A DNA stretch of 64,000 nt, from the NCBI GenBank assembly GCA_047618565.1, contig JBLHKW010000002.1, forward strand, positions 1 to 64,000, in the 5' to 3' direction. Numbering within the stretch: the stretch's first letter is position 1; each line of letters starts with the position of its first letter. Shown in pieces: positions 17,446 to 27,290 of this stretch. Source of the stretch: JBLHKW01 sp047618565. GTDB lineage: Bacteria > Planctomycetota > UBA1135 > GCA-002686595. The notes under the pieces were generated by a model. It was not told the origin of the DNA and ran no database searches. It was given only the letters and a program-made list of their open reading frames with translations. Position numbers and translations under genes: made by a program.

Positions 17446-18359
17446 GATGCGGCGGCCTCGATCAGCCTGGCGGCGCCGAGTTGAAGGAGGTCCCGGGCGA
17501 GGGCCATCCCGAGCTCCTCGGGTTGCGCGGCGGGTCCGCGTCGATCCCGTTCCATGCATTCGCGCCCGTCGACCGAGAGCACGATCGCGGAGAGCTGCAA
17601 CTCGTCGCCGTGGTGCGTCGCGTGCCCGCCGATCGGCGCGCTGCAGCCACCCTGCAGGTCGTGCAACAGGGTCCGCTCGGCGCGTGCAGAGATCCAGGCC
17701 TCAGGGTCCGAGATGGCACTCAGCTTCTCGCGCAAAGCCGTGTCGGAGGCACGACAGGTCAGGCCCACGATGCCCTGGCCGACGGCGGGCAGGAAACGCT
17801 CGCAATCGAGTACCTCGGTGATGCGCTCCCCGAGGCCCAGGCGCTCGAGACCCGCGCGCGCCAGGATGATTGCGTCGGCCTCACCCGCGTCGAGCTTCGA
17901 GAGGCGCGTCGCCACGTTGCCGCGCAGGGGACCGATGTCGAGGTCCGGGCGTGCTCGCAGGAGCATTGCCGCGCGCCGAATGCTTCCCGTCGCGACCCGT
18001 GCGCCCTGGGGCAGTTCATCCAGGCGTGCACCGCTGGGTGAAACCAGCGCATCCTCGACCGGGCCGCGTGCGAGCGCGCCGGCCAGCACCATGCCCTCCG
18101 TCAGGACCGTCGTCAGGTCCTTCATGCTGTGTACGCCCACGTCGGCGCGGCCTTTCACGACGGCCTGGTCCACCTCGGCGGTGAAGATCCCGATCTTGCC
18201 AAAGCGCGCCAGTTGACTCGACAGGTCGATGTCGCCACTGGACTGCACCTCGAGAAAAAGAACCTCGTCGTCGGCGTTCGCGCAGGTCAGGAGCCCATGG
18301 GTGCACTGCGCCTGCCAGAGAGCCAGGGGACTGCTGCGCGTTGCGAGCGTGATCGTCAT
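17442..18359 (-). CDS. hemC: Hydroxymethylbilane synthase (porphobilinogen deaminase)
   Basis: Polymerises four porphobilinogens to hydroxymethylbilane. The N-terminal TLATRSSPLALWQAQ, the catalytic-loop VGVHSMKDL (74-82), and Cys239 in LQGGCSAPIGGHA, which carries the dipyrromethane cofactor, are all present. It is 305 aa, the typical size. It overlaps hemA upstream and hemD downstream by ATGA. Confidence 0.98.
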   Translation of the reverse strand: MTITLATRSSPLALWQAQCTHGLLTCANADDEVLFLEVQSSGDIDLSSQLARFGKIGIFTAEVDQAVVKGRADVGVHSMKDLTTVLTEGMVLAGALARGPVEDALVSPSGARLDELPQGARVATGSIRRAAMLLRARPDLDIGPLRGNVATRLSKLDAGEADAIILARAGLERLGLGERITEVLDCERFLPAVGQGIVGLTCRASDTALREKLSAISDPEAWISARAERTLLHDLQGGCSAPIGGHATHHGDELQLSAIVLSVDGRECMERDRRGPAAQPEELGMALARDLLQLGAARLIEAAAS

Positions 18360-19603
18360 TGAGTGTCGAGGAAGCGCTGGTACTCCCAGTCGAGGGCTTC
18401 TTGGGAGCGTGTGCGCCGAGCGCTGTCCTTCATCTGCGCCAGGGCCACGTCCATCAGGCGGCGCGTGACCTCGTGGGCCAGCTCGATCTCGCGCGCATTG
18501 GCGTGCTCACCAGCGATCTTGTCGAGCGCTTCCTCGCGGCCCTGCTCGAAGCGCACGCGCAGCTCGGTGATGGCGGGGGTGAAGTCTGCGAAGGTGCGCA
18601 GCGAGAGGAACTTGTGCACCTCGGCCACGAGGATCGAGGAGGACTCGGCCGCAGCTTCGTGGCGCCCTTTGAGGTTCTTGGCGACCACGGGCTGCAGGTG
18701 ATCGAGGTCGTAGAGCAACACGTTGTCGATAGAGCGCACCGCATCGTCGACGGCGCGTGGCACGGAGAGGTCGATCACCAGCAGCGGCCGGTCCCGGCGC
18801 GAAAGCACCTTGCGATCGAAGTGCTCGGCCCCGATCAGGTGCGTCGTGCCCTCGACGCAGGCGATGATCATGTTGGTATCGCTGATCGCGGGCATGAGAT
18901 CGTCCAGGGGGCGCGCCCGGCCGCCGAGCTCCCGGGCCGCGTCCTCTGCCCGCGAGAACGTTCGGTTCAGGAAGGTGAGCGAACCCACCCCGAGGTCCTT
19001 GAGGTGGCGCGCCACGAGCAGTCCAGTCTCACCGGTGCCGACGATGAGTGCCTTGACGTTCTCGAAACCGCCGAACACGTGCTGGCCGAGATCGACGCCG
19101 ACGCGCGCCACCGAGAGGGTTCCCTGGCCGATATCGGTCTCCTTGCGCAGGCGTTTTCCGACCTTGATCGCGTGGGAGATGAGCGAGCCAACATGGGAGC
19201 CGGATCCGTTCACCGAGTCCGCCGTATCCGCACAGCGCTTGAGTTGACCGAGGATCTCGGTCTCGCCCAGCACGACGCTGTCGAGTCCGCCCGCGACCCG
19301 GAAGATGTGCATGACCGCGTGAACGCCGCGGTACTGGTAGAGCGCTGAGGGCTCGGCGTTGCGGAATACGCGTCGCTGAATGATGGCGCTGGGGTCCGCA
19401 AGCGGGCGCGCAGCGACCAGGATCTCGGTCCGGTTGCAGGTCGAGAGCGCATACGCCTCGAGCACCTCTTCGGCCTTGATCAGGTCCACCAGGCACGGCT
19501 CCAGATCCGTACTTTGGATCGCAAACCTCTCGCGCACGTCGATCGACGCGGTGCGGTGGGACAGGCCCAGCAGGTGGAATTCGATCTCGGATACGGTGCT
19601 CAC
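18356..19603 (-). CDS. hemA: Glutamyl-tRNA reductase
   Basis: First committed enzyme of the C5 pathway: NADPH-dependent reduction of Glu-tRNA to glutamate-1-semialdehyde. Family features are GLSHRTASIDVRERFA (13-28), catalytic Cys56 in LSTCNRTE, GETEILGQLK, and the Rossmann loop IVGTGETG. The start is a GTG at 19603 overlapping the upstream hemX-like stop, giving 415 aa. An in-frame extension further upstream is only the shadow of the hemX gene. Confidence 0.97.
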   Translation of the reverse strand: MSTVSEIEFHLLGLSHRTASIDVRERFAIQSTDLEPCLVDLIKAEEVLEAYALSTCNRTEILVAARPLADPSAIIQRRVFRNAEPSALYQYRGVHAVMHIFRVAGGLDSVVLGETEILGQLKRCADTADSVNGSGSHVGSLISHAIKVGKRLRKETDIGQGTLSVARVGVDLGQHVFGGFENVKALIVGTGETGLLVARHLKDLGVGSLTFLNRTFSRAEDAARELGGRARPLDDLMPAISDTNMIIACVEGTTHLIGAEHFDRKVLSRRDRPLLVIDLSVPRAVDDAVRSIDNVLLYDLDHLQPVVAKNLKGRHEAAAESSSILVAEVHKFLSLRTFADFTPAITELRVRFEQGREEALDKIAGEHANAREIELAHEVTRRLMDVALAQMKDSARRTRSQEALDWEYQRFLDTQ

Positions 19604-20439
19604 GGGCGCGAGTGGAAGGAGAGGCTCGGCAGCAGCGAGATGGAGAGGGCAAGCGTCAACACGATCAGTCCGGCGACGGCGGCGATGGACGCGCGCCGTG
19701 CGGTGACTCCGCGGATGACCTGCGAGAAGGCGATGAATCCGAAATGGATCCAGATTGCCATGGTCATCAGCACGGTCGGGTCGGTGTAGTTGAAGTCGGC
19801 GACGGAGTCCCGGTGGGCGATCCAGATGCCCAGGTTCAGGCCGACGCTGAGCAGCAGGAAACCCGCGAGTGCTGCGCGCCGTGTCATGCGCGCGGACAGG
19901 GACAGGTCGGGGAGCTGCTGGTAGAGCGGGCCGAAGCGATTGGCGCGCATCTGGCGGTACAGCAGCAGATAGATGCAGCCGTAGACCCCGGAGAGCAGAA
20001 CGGATGCGGCCGCCAGCACGCTGGTGCAGGCGTGCAGGGCGACCAGGCTGGTGCTCGTGGTGCGGGCGATCGGGGGCACGGAATGCAGCGGACCGAAAGC
20101 GGAGGCCGGGAACTGCAGGATACAGGCCAGCGTGAGCACGATCGACGCGGCGGCCGGCTGTGGCGCACGCAGGGAGATGACCAGGAACAGGGACACCATC
20201 GCCAGGACGACCGCCGACAGAAGCAACCAGGTCGAGAGATCGGGGAGGGTGCCGGCGGCCTGCCAGTGGGCGATGAAGAAGCCCGCGTGGGCAACGACGG
20301 TGCAGAGCAGAAGCAGGCGTCGCATGCGCACGAACGGTGGTTGCTTCGATCCGGCGAAGGCCATTCCGTAGAGAATGGCGCTCAGCAGGTAAAGCACGGG
20401 CAGGGCGACTCCCAGGGCCTGAACGAGTGCAGCGGTCAC
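19600..20439 (-). CDS. hemX: HemX/CcsA-type cytochrome c assembly membrane protein
   Basis: A 279-residue polytopic protein with about eight hydrophobic segments and the CcmF/CcsA-family C-terminus (YTDPTVLMTMAIWIHFG). In Bacillus the equivalent HemX lies next to hemA and lowers the level of glutamyl-tRNA reductase; related CcsA proteins handle heme for cytochrome c. Here too it immediately precedes hemA (GTGA overlap). The GTG start at 20439 overlaps the hemG stop. Which role applies cannot be read from the sequence. Confidence 0.85.
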   Translation of the reverse strand: MTAALVQALGVALPVLYLLSAILYGMAFAGSKQPPFVRMRRLLLLCTVVAHAGFFIAHWQAAGTLPDLSTWLLLSAVVLAMVSLFLVISLRAPQPAAASIVLTLACILQFPASAFGPLHSVPPIARTTSTSLVALHACTSVLAAASVLLSGVYGCIYLLLYRQMRANRFGPLYQQLPDLSLSARMTRRAALAGFLLLSVGLNLGIWIAHRDSVADFNYTDPTVLMTMAIWIHFGFIAFSQVIRGVTARRASIAAVAGLIVLTLALSISLLPSLSFHSRP

Positions 20440-21818
20440 GCCACGCCTTCCTGCGGCATGGCCGCTTTGAGTTGCCGGGCGCACTCGCGTCCACAGCGGA
20501 TACGCTCGTCGATGGACACGCCGCCGGTGAAATTGCCGACCAGGTGCAGCTCCGGCTGAGCTGTCGATAGGGTATCGAGCAGGTGCTCGATACGCGCTGC
20601 GTGTCCCGGTGCGTAACGCGGGATCGCGTCTGGCCAGCGTTGGACCAGGGCGGTCACCGGGTGCGGGATGGTCTCGCGTGGCAGGGCCATACGCAGATCC
20701 TCGCACGCGAGCTCCAGGATTTCCCTGTCCTCCTTGCCAGCGACCTGTTCGCTGCGGAAGATGGCGCTGATCGCGCCTCCACCTTCCGGCGTGCGGCCGG
20801 AGAACATCTTGGAGACGAACAGCACACCGAGAGCGGTGGGTGCGCGCCCGGCCGGTGCGTCCGGCGGGACCAGAAACCCGAATCCATCGGGCAAGAAGTC
20901 CCTTTCGAAGCCGAGATGAACGACGCACACCGACGCGTGCTCGACGCCGCTCAGGGCCTCGTGCTCGACGCCGGCGGATTCCAGCAATCGAGCCGTCGGG
21001 CCGGCGGGTGTTGCGAGCACCACATGGTCGCAGTAGCGCAAGCTGCCGTCGTCCAGCTCCACACGCCAGGTCTGGCCTGTGGACGTGACCGACGTGGCCG
21101 AAACGCCGAGGCGCAGGCGCTCGCCCAGGGAGGTTGCCAGCGCCGCGGGCAAGCGACCGAGTCCGCCCTCCAGGCTGAGCAGGTCCGGGCTGCTGGCGGC
21201 GGCGCCGGATGCGCGTCTGGCGCGGCCCTTGTTTCGTATGCCGCGCAGGACGCCACCGTGCTCGCGCACCATCGCCCACAGCTTGGGGAAGGCCGAGGCT
21301 GTACCGAGCTGCTGGATCTCACTGGCGTAGACGCCACGCACGAAACTGCCGCCGAAGGTGCGCGCGATCTCACGCCCGAAGCGCTCCGTGAGGAAGCTCT
21401 CGAAGTTGGGGTCGTCGTCGTCCGGTTGCGGGCGCCACGCGCGGAAGCCTTCGGTCAGGAGTCGCAGCTTCGCGCCCCATGACAGCAGGCTGCTGCTCAG
21501 CAACTGACCCGGTTTCATGGGCAGGGCCTGCAGGCGCCCGTCGGCAAACAAGAAACGTGTGCGCGCTGCGGGACGCGAGCTGACCAGCTTCTCGCCGATG
21601 CCCGCGTCGAAGCACAGCTCTCGGAAACACTCCGCGCTGCTCGGAATCGAATTGGGCCCGGTCTCGAACTGAAAGCCTTCGCTCTGAACCGTTCCCATGA
21701 CGCCGCCGGCGCTGGTACGGCTTTCGAGCACCTGTACCTCGAGCCCCGCGCGGGCGAGGTCGAAGGCGCAGCTGAGCCCGGCGATGCCGGCTCCGATGAC
21801 GGTCACGGTCTGGTTCAC
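20436..21818 (-). CDS. hemG: Protoporphyrinogen oxidase (HemY-type, FAD)
   Basis: A FAD-dependent six-electron oxidase making protoporphyrin IX. The N-terminal dinucleotide loop VIGAGIAGLSCAFDLA (7-22) and the following VLESRTSAGGVMGT are diagnostic of the HemY/PPOX amine-oxidase fold. The C-terminal VGNFTGGVSIDERI closes the FAD site. At 460 aa it matches the family. This enzyme normally needs O2, while its neighbour hemN is O2-independent. In the literature this type is also called hemY. Confidence 0.95.
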   Translation of the reverse strand: MNQTVTVIGAGIAGLSCAFDLARAGLEVQVLESRTSAGGVMGTVQSEGFQFETGPNSIPSSAECFRELCFDAGIGEKLVSSRPAARTRFLFADGRLQALPMKPGQLLSSSLLSWGAKLRLLTEGFRAWRPQPDDDDPNFESFLTERFGREIARTFGGSFVRGVYASEIQQLGTASAFPKLWAMVREHGGVLRGIRNKGRARRASGAAASSPDLLSLEGGLGRLPAALATSLGERLRLGVSATSVTSTGQTWRVELDDGSLRYCDHVVLATPAGPTARLLESAGVEHEALSGVEHASVCVVHLGFERDFLPDGFGFLVPPDAPAGRAPTALGVLFVSKMFSGRTPEGGGAISAIFRSEQVAGKEDREILELACEDLRMALPRETIPHPVTALVQRWPDAIPRYAPGHAARIEHLLDTLSTAQPELHLVGNFTGGVSIDERIRCGRECARQLKAAMPQEGVA

Positions 21819-21837
21819 CGAGCGAGGCCCCTTCGTT

Positions 21838-23232
21838 TCAGAGCGTCCGCGAGAACGTGTTCTTGGAATCGCGCCCGTCGGCCTGGCGCGCGGTGAAGTA
21901 AGGGTCGAAGGTCAGTGCGACGTTGCGCATGAACATCTGCCCCATCGATGTCAGTCGTACCTCGCGCTCGCTGCACACCACCAGTGCGTCAGCCACGAGG
22001 GGCTCGAGCGCGTGCAGTGCGTCGGCGAAGGTCTGGTCGAAGGAAATGCCATGGCGCCCCTCGACCACGGCCTTGTCGATCACGCCGTTGCACATCAGCG
22101 ACAGGATCACGTCACGCCGTAGATGGTCGTCGGGCGTCAGGCGATGGCCGCGCTTGGCGGCGAAGCCGTCCGTCCCGATGCGCTGCTTGTAGTCCGGTTC
22201 CGCCATCTCGTTCTGGATGAAGGCACCGTCGACCTCGCCGATCGCGGATACGCCGAGCGAGACCATCTCGCTGCCGCGGTGGGTCGTGTAGCCCATGAAG
22301 TTGCGGTGCAGCACACCCTGATCCAACGCTACCGCGAGCGGGTCGTCGGGCAGAGCGAAGTGGTCCAGGCCGATGTAGACGTAGCCCGCATTCTCGAACT
22401 GCTCGATCGCACGCAGGAAGATGGCGAGCTTCTCATCGGACGAGGGCATCGCCTCCTGGTCGAGGGCGGTCTGATGTTTCTTCAGCCACGGCACGTGGGC
22501 GTAATGGAACAGGGCCACGCGCTCGGGCCGCATATCGATGACCGTGTCGACGCTGCCCTCGAAGCTGCCGCGCGTCTGGAACGGCAGGCCGTACATCAGG
22601 TCGATGTTGACCGACGTCATGCCGGCCTCGCGCGCCGCCTGCACGATCGTGCGCGTGGCCTCTTCGGGCTGGACGCGGTGCACGTGCTCCTGGACCTTCT
22701 CGTCGAAGTCCTGCTGGCCCATCGAGATGCGATTGAACCCGAGGCTCGCGAGAAGCACGATCTGTTCCGGTGTCGTCACGCGCGGGTCGACCTCGATCGC
22801 CACCTCCGCACCCGGTGCGAAGTGGAAGACCCGGTCGAAGACCCTCTGCACGCGCTCGATCTGCGCCAGGTTCAGGTGCGTGGGGGTACCGCCGCCCCAG
22901 TGGTACTGGTGCACGGGCCGCGTGCCGATGCCGCTACGCCCGACGGTCTCGAATTCCGCCTCGAGGGCATCGAGATAGGCCTCGACCCGATCCGTGCGGC
23001 GCGTGATGGTCACGTTGCAGCCGCAGAACAGGCACATGTGCTCGCAGAACGGCAGGTGCACGTACACGGATAGCGGATCGTCGCGTTGCGAGGCGCTTGC
23101 GAGCAGCTGCGGATAATCCTGCGGGTCAAACTCGCCGGTCCAGTCCACCGCCGTGGGATAGGACGTGTAGCGCGGCGCAGAGGTCGCGTACTTGTCGAGC
23201 AGCTCGCGCGGGACGTGGCGGACGGAGGTCAT
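21838..23232 (-). CDS. hemN: Oxygen-independent coproporphyrinogen III oxidase
   Basis: A radical-SAM enzyme that decarboxylates two propionates of coproporphyrinogen III. The [4Fe-4S] motif is Cys63-x3-Cys67-x2-Cys70 in PFCEHMCLFCGCNV; the FCGCN form is characteristic of true HemN rather than HemW. RYTSYPTAVDW (21-31) is the HemN N-terminal substrate-binding signature. At 464 aa it is full length. It overlaps hemE by ATGA and is followed by a 19-nt gap before hemG, the only non-overlapping junction in the operon. Confidence 0.97.
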   Translation of the reverse strand: MTSVRHVPRELLDKYATSAPRYTSYPTAVDWTGEFDPQDYPQLLASASQRDDPLSVYVHLPFCEHMCLFCGCNVTITRRTDRVEAYLDALEAEFETVGRSGIGTRPVHQYHWGGGTPTHLNLAQIERVQRVFDRVFHFAPGAEVAIEVDPRVTTPEQIVLLASLGFNRISMGQQDFDEKVQEHVHRVQPEEATRTIVQAAREAGMTSVNIDLMYGLPFQTRGSFEGSVDTVIDMRPERVALFHYAHVPWLKKHQTALDQEAMPSSDEKLAIFLRAIEQFENAGYVYIGLDHFALPDDPLAVALDQGVLHRNFMGYTTHRGSEMVSLGVSAIGEVDGAFIQNEMAEPDYKQRIGTDGFAAKRGHRLTPDDHLRRDVILSLMCNGVIDKAVVEGRHGISFDQTFADALHALEPLVADALVVCSEREVRLTSMGQMFMRNVALTFDPYFTARQADGRDSKNTFSRTL

Positions 23233-24272
23233 CGTGAGGTCGCGCCCTGTGGATCCAGCACCGTGTCCCAGAGCGCGGCCACGCTCTCGATTGGCGTCTT
23301 GGGCAGGATGCCGCTGCCCAGGTTGAAGATGTAGCCCTGCTGGTCGGCGAAGGCGTCGAGCACCGCGCGCGCTTCGCGGCGCACGACGTCGGGGCCAGCG
23401 AACAGCGTGGTCGGGTCCAGGTTGCCCTGCAGGGCGACCCGATCGCCAACACGTGCGATGGCGTCAGCCGGGTTCACGCGCCAGTCGATGCCGAGCACGT
23501 CGGCGCCCGAGTCCGCCAGGACCTCGAGCAGGTGACCGCAGCCGTTGGCGTAGACGATCACCGGTGCACCGGTGCTCTTGACCGTGGTCACGAGGCGTTT
23601 CAGGTGCGGCAGGATGCGCTCACGGTACACGGCCGCGCTGAACGTGCCGCCCCACGAGTCGAACACCTGGACCACGTCGGCCCCGGCTTCGAGCTGCATC
23701 GTCAGGTACGGGATCGAGACGTCGACGATCTTGCCCATCAGGCGGTCGAAGCCCTCCGGGTTGTCGAACATCAGTGCCTTGGTGTGCTCGTAGTTGCGGG
23801 ATGTGCCACCCTCGACCAGGTAGCTGGCCACGGTGAACGGGGCGCCACAGAAGCCGATCAGGGCGCGCTCCTCACCGATCTCCTTGCGCACCAGCCTCAG
23901 GGTGTCCGCCAGGAAGCCCGTCTTGGCCTTGGCGTCGAAGGTCTCCAGCGCGTCGATATCCGCATCCGTGCGCACCGGCGGCGAGAGTACGGGGCCGCGG
24001 CCCTCGATAAAGTCGACCGTTACGCCCATGGCTTCAGCCGGAACCAAGATGTCGCAAAAGACAACCGCCGCATCCATGCCGAAATGCCGGATCGGCTGAC
24101 AGGTGACCTCGGCTGAGAGGGCCGGATCGTGGACCATCTCCAGGAAGGTGTGATTCCGGCGGACGGCCTGGTAGTCCGCCAGATAACGGCCTGCCTGGCG
24201 CATCATCCAGGCGGGAGCGCGGTCTACGGGCTGCTTGCGGCAGGCAGCAAGGAATCGTGTCCGTGAGTTCAT
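23229..24272 (-). CDS. hemE: Uroporphyrinogen decarboxylase
   Basis: Converts uroporphyrinogen III to coproporphyrinogen III without a cofactor. Conserved APAWMMRQAGRYL (19-31), FGMDAAVVFCDILVP and GFCGAPFTVASYLVEGG are present; the 347-aa length is typical. It is the promoter-proximal gene of the nine-gene operon, starting at the ATG at 24272. The 284 bp upstream should hold the operon promoter; a TACTAT element lies about 50 nt before the start, but no good -35 partner is evident. Confidence 0.98.
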   Translation of the reverse strand: MNSRTRFLAACRKQPVDRAPAWMMRQAGRYLADYQAVRRNHTFLEMVHDPALSAEVTCQPIRHFGMDAAVVFCDILVPAEAMGVTVDFIEGRGPVLSPPVRTDADIDALETFDAKAKTGFLADTLRLVRKEIGEERALIGFCGAPFTVASYLVEGGTSRNYEHTKALMFDNPEGFDRLMGKIVDVSIPYLTMQLEAGADVVQVFDSWGGTFSAAVYRERILPHLKRLVTTVKSTGAPVIVYANGCGHLLEVLADSGADVLGIDWRVNPADAIARVGDRVALQGNLDPTTLFAGPDVVRREARAVLDAFADQQGYIFNLGSGILPKTPIESVAALWDTVLDPQGATSR

Positions 24273-24442
24273 GTCGGCTTTCGCGGCGGTCTTCGGGGCC
24301 TCGGATTACTGATCGACCTTAATAGTAAGGAACGCGAGGGTCCAGTTGTCCCGGATTCACGCCAGATTCGGGCCGGCAATGATCGCGCAGAGCCGGCCAG
24401 CCCGCGCGCCGGATGGCCCTGCCCGGTGTGGCGCGGAGCCCC

Positions 24443-24490
24443 AAAAAGAGCCCCGGCGCGACATGGCCGTTCGCCAGGTCACGCCGGGGC
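24443..24490 (-). terminator. Rho-independent terminator of the serine hydrolase gene
   Basis: GCCCCGGCG (24450-24458) pairs with CGCCGGGGC (24482-24490), a 9-bp GC-rich stem with a 23-nt loop. On the minus strand the stem is followed directly by TCTTTTT (24443-24449). It lies 66 nt past the serine hydrolase stop. Confidence 0.75.
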
Positions 24491-24556
24491 GTGGGTCGGC
24501 CCCTTGGCCGAGCCTTCCACTCAGGTCGTCTCGTCAGTGGGCCCGAACGAGGGTCT

Positions 24557-25945
24557 TCAACGCAGCCCCTCGTGCAAGCGGCCCGCAATGCTCTCGGCGC
24601 CCGGGGAATCGTTGTTGGCCAGCACGATGACGGCCAGTCCACCCCCCACGTGCAGCATCGCCGCCAGCCCAGGTCCGCCGCCCGCGAGCATGGCCTCGCC
24701 GCTCCAGCCAGCGCCGCTCCATCCGAAGTCGGGGCTGACCAGGTCATCGGAATAGAGGGCGTCGAAGAAGCGAAAGAGGTCACGGCCCGTCGAGTAGCTC
24801 TTGCCCCAGGGGCCGCCCTTGACCGGCTCGTGGAACGTGTTCCTGCGCAGGGTCGACGTCCTTCGGCCCGTGTAATCCATGTAGGTGTATCCGACGGCCA
24901 CCCTCGGCGTGACGTGGTCGGTCTCGAAGAAACCCGTCTCGTGCATGCCCGCAGGCTCGAAGATGCGCTCGACGACGTACTCCGGATAGCTCAGTCCGGT
25001 GATGGCCTCGACGATGGCGCCGAGCACCGTGTATCCGTAGTTGGAGTACTGCTCCCGGGCTCCCGGCTCGTATTCAAGCGGCTTCGGTCCCCAGATCGGG
25101 ATGTAGTCATCGATCTCGCGCAGCAGCTGCATCGGGGTACTGAAGTAGTCCCCATCGAAGTAGTCACCGAGCCCTGCGCGGTGAGTCAGGAGTTGCTGGA
25201 TGGTGACTTCCCGCCGGACGCGCTCGTTCGGATAATCCGGAAGGAAGTCGCCGACGGTGTCGCTCAGGACGAGTGCACCGTCCTGCGCCAGCTGCATGAT
25301 GGCCATTCGCGTGTAGTCCTTGTTGAACGAGCCCACATCGAAGCGAGTGTCGGTCGTGTTGGCGACGTTGAACTCGATCGAGGCCAGGCCGTACGCCCGC
25401 TCGAACCACACCTCGCCGTCGGATGCGAGCAGCACCACACCCGAGAATCCCTCCTCCTTGACCATCTGCCGGATGTACGCGTCGATCGCTTCCGCGGGAC
25501 GCGGGTCATCGGAGTCGACGCTGAACGGCGGCAGGGGGTTCGCGCGTTCCTCGCCCATCTGGATGGTCTTGACCTTTCCGGAGTCGTCGAAGAGGAAGCT
25601 CAGCCGGACGTAGCCTTGACCTTCGGACTCGACGCCGACCATCGCTCGTGTGGGATCCGGGGACATCGTTCGCTTGACGGTGAGCTTGCCGAGCTCGGCA
25701 AGCAGGGCTGCGTGCGAGTCCCGCCAGCCCTCTGTCTCCGGGCTCGCGAAGTGATCGGCGCGGTAGGCGGCCATCGCCTCGACACCGGCGTTGTAGGCGT
25801 TGACCCAGGCCACGGCCATCTCTTCCAGGCCATCGGTGGTGATCGGAGAGCCAGGCTCGGCGCCGATGGCCGCACGCGCTTCGGCTGCCGGGCCGTTCAG
25901 GAACAGGGCGAGGATGAAGGCGAGTAGGCGAAGGGAGTGGAGCAT
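24557..25945 (-). CDS. Exported beta-lactamase-family serine hydrolase
   Basis: A class C beta-lactamase/DD-peptidase-fold hydrolase of the broad 'serine hydrolase' (Pfam beta-lactamase) group. The nucleophile motif SxxK is Ser206-Lys209 (VGSFNKDYTR) and the second motif YxN is Tyr300-Asn302 (QYSNYGY). The start is placed at the ATG at 25945 because it begins a signal peptide (residues 1-25, hydrophobic LLAFILALFL). A roughly 140-residue N-terminal region before the catalytic domain resembles an SnoaL/NTF2-like extension. The substrate is unknown; it is periplasmic or secreted. Confidence 0.9.
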   Translation of the reverse strand: MLHSLRLLAFILALFLNGPAAEARAAIGAEPGSPITTDGLEEMAVAWVNAYNAGVEAMAAYRADHFASPETEGWRDSHAALLAELGKLTVKRTMSPDPTRAMVGVESEGQGYVRLSFLFDDSGKVKTIQMGEERANPLPPFSVDSDDPRPAEAIDAYIRQMVKEEGFSGVVLLASDGEVWFERAYGLASIEFNVANTTDTRFDVGSFNKDYTRMAIMQLAQDGALVLSDTVGDFLPDYPNERVRREVTIQQLLTHRAGLGDYFDGDYFSTPMQLLREIDDYIPIWGPKPLEYEPGAREQYSNYGYTVLGAIVEAITGLSYPEYVVERIFEPAGMHETGFFETDHVTPRVAVGYTYMDYTGRRTSTLRRNTFHEPVKGGPWGKSYSTGRDLFRFFDALYSDDLVSPDFGWSGAGWSGEAMLAGGGPGLAAMLHVGGGLAVIVLANNDSPGAESIAGRLHEGLR

Positions 25946-26072
25946 GTTTCGAGGGATGGGTACGGAGTGACGGTCCGTTGCGAGCTCGTAACACGAACTC
26001 AAGCAGCTCTGGTGAATGCCACGGCGACGCCAGGGGTTCCCGGAAACGTCGATTTTCCCTCTCCGGGCAGAT

Positions 26073-27074
26073 TCAGCCCGGCTCGGGGCCAGAGCGATCG
26101 GGGGCGGCCATCAGTCGTTGCAGCTTCCCGGTCTCGCCGACCGACTCCAGCGTTCGTCCACCGATTCTGTGGGGCACGTGACACTCACGTCCGAGGTCCC
26201 ACACGTCACGCAGGAAGAGGTCGCCGATCGCCACATTCGACAGCACTGGAGCGATGTACGCGCAGTCCTCGAAGAAGTAGTGCGTCACCTGTGAGTGCCG
26301 TGACGCTCCCGGTCTCTCGATCGGGCTGCCCCCGTGTAACAGGTTGGCAGACCAGACGAGCACCGTCCCCTTCGGAACCTCGAGACGCTTGAGTTCAAAG
26401 TCCCCGTTCGCCGCCGCCTTGCGCGCGTAACTGGCGAACCGGGTGTAGTTGTCCCCAGCCGCGACGGTCGAGTCTTCGGCCCAGCACTGCAGGTGCTCGA
26501 GTCGCACCACAGGCAGGCGCTGGCTGCCTGGGTAATAGATGACGGGCCCGGCATCTGCCGCGACATCCTCCAGCGCAACCCACACACCGCACATGAAACC
26601 GGATGGCAGGCTATCGAAGTGGATCGTATCCGCGTGGACTTCTTGCTCGCTGCCCACCGGGAAGTTCAGCGTCTGGAACGGAATCGGCTGTCGCTGATAG
26701 AGGAAGCTCAGTAGTTCCGTCACGCGTGGATGGCACGCCAGCTTGCGGACGGCGGGCGAGACCCACCAGGCATCCTGGACGCGGCAGGAGTGCTCCTGCT
26801 CCAGGCCTTGTTTGAGGAGCCTCACCACCTGCGGCGGCAGGTCATCGAAGATCGCGCGTGGATCGTAGAAGCGTTTGGAGTCCTCGACGATGGCGTCGAT
26901 CAGGTCCCCTTCGATCCAGTCGTTGAGCACCAAGAACCCGTCGGTCCGGAATTGCTGCGCGAGCGTTGCCAGCTCTGCCGGAGCTTGCATGTCGGCCAGC
27001 TGCGCGGGAAAGAGGGGCGAGTCGATCCACGGGAGCCCGAGGTTGCCCGGGTTCAGGAAGGGAGTGTCGGTCAT
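26073..27074 (-). CDS. Phytanoyl-CoA dioxygenase (PhyH) family protein
   Basis: A non-heme Fe(II)/2-oxoglutarate dioxygenase. The iron ligands appear as His147-x-Asp149 (EVHADTIHFDS) and a distal His247 (NLLHGGSPIERPG), with Arg259 a candidate 2-oxoglutarate-binding residue. The 333-aa length fits the PhyH family. Bacterial members hydroxylate diverse small molecules (ectoine, natural products), so the substrate cannot be stated. It appears monocistronic, between the serine hydrolase and a divergent flippase gene. Confidence 0.9.
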   Translation of the reverse strand: MTDTPFLNPGNLGLPWIDSPLFPAQLADMQAPAELATLAQQFRTDGFLVLNDWIEGDLIDAIVEDSKRFYDPRAIFDDLPPQVVRLLKQGLEQEHSCRVQDAWWVSPAVRKLACHPRVTELLSFLYQRQPIPFQTLNFPVGSEQEVHADTIHFDSLPSGFMCGVWVALEDVAADAGPVIYYPGSQRLPVVRLEHLQCWAEDSTVAAGDNYTRFASYARKAAANGDFELKRLEVPKGTVLVWSANLLHGGSPIERPGASRHSQVTHYFFEDCAYIAPVLSNVAIGDLFLRDVWDLGRECHVPHRIGGRTLESVGETGKLQRLMAAPDRSGPEPG

Positions 27075-27290
27075 GATCGTCGTGGTCGTTGCGAGCGGCC
27101 TACCTCGTCAGCATACCAGGGCCCGGGGCCTTCGTGCGCGCGCCCTCGGCGCACGCCAGAGGACTTCCGGGTGACGCCCGTCGGCGGCGATGAACTGCCG
27201 CTCCCATTTCGCCTCGACTTGGCCGTATTCCGGAGCTAGCTTCCGGAGCAACCTGGACCGGCTCGATATCGACCGGACCGGAGGCCCCCT

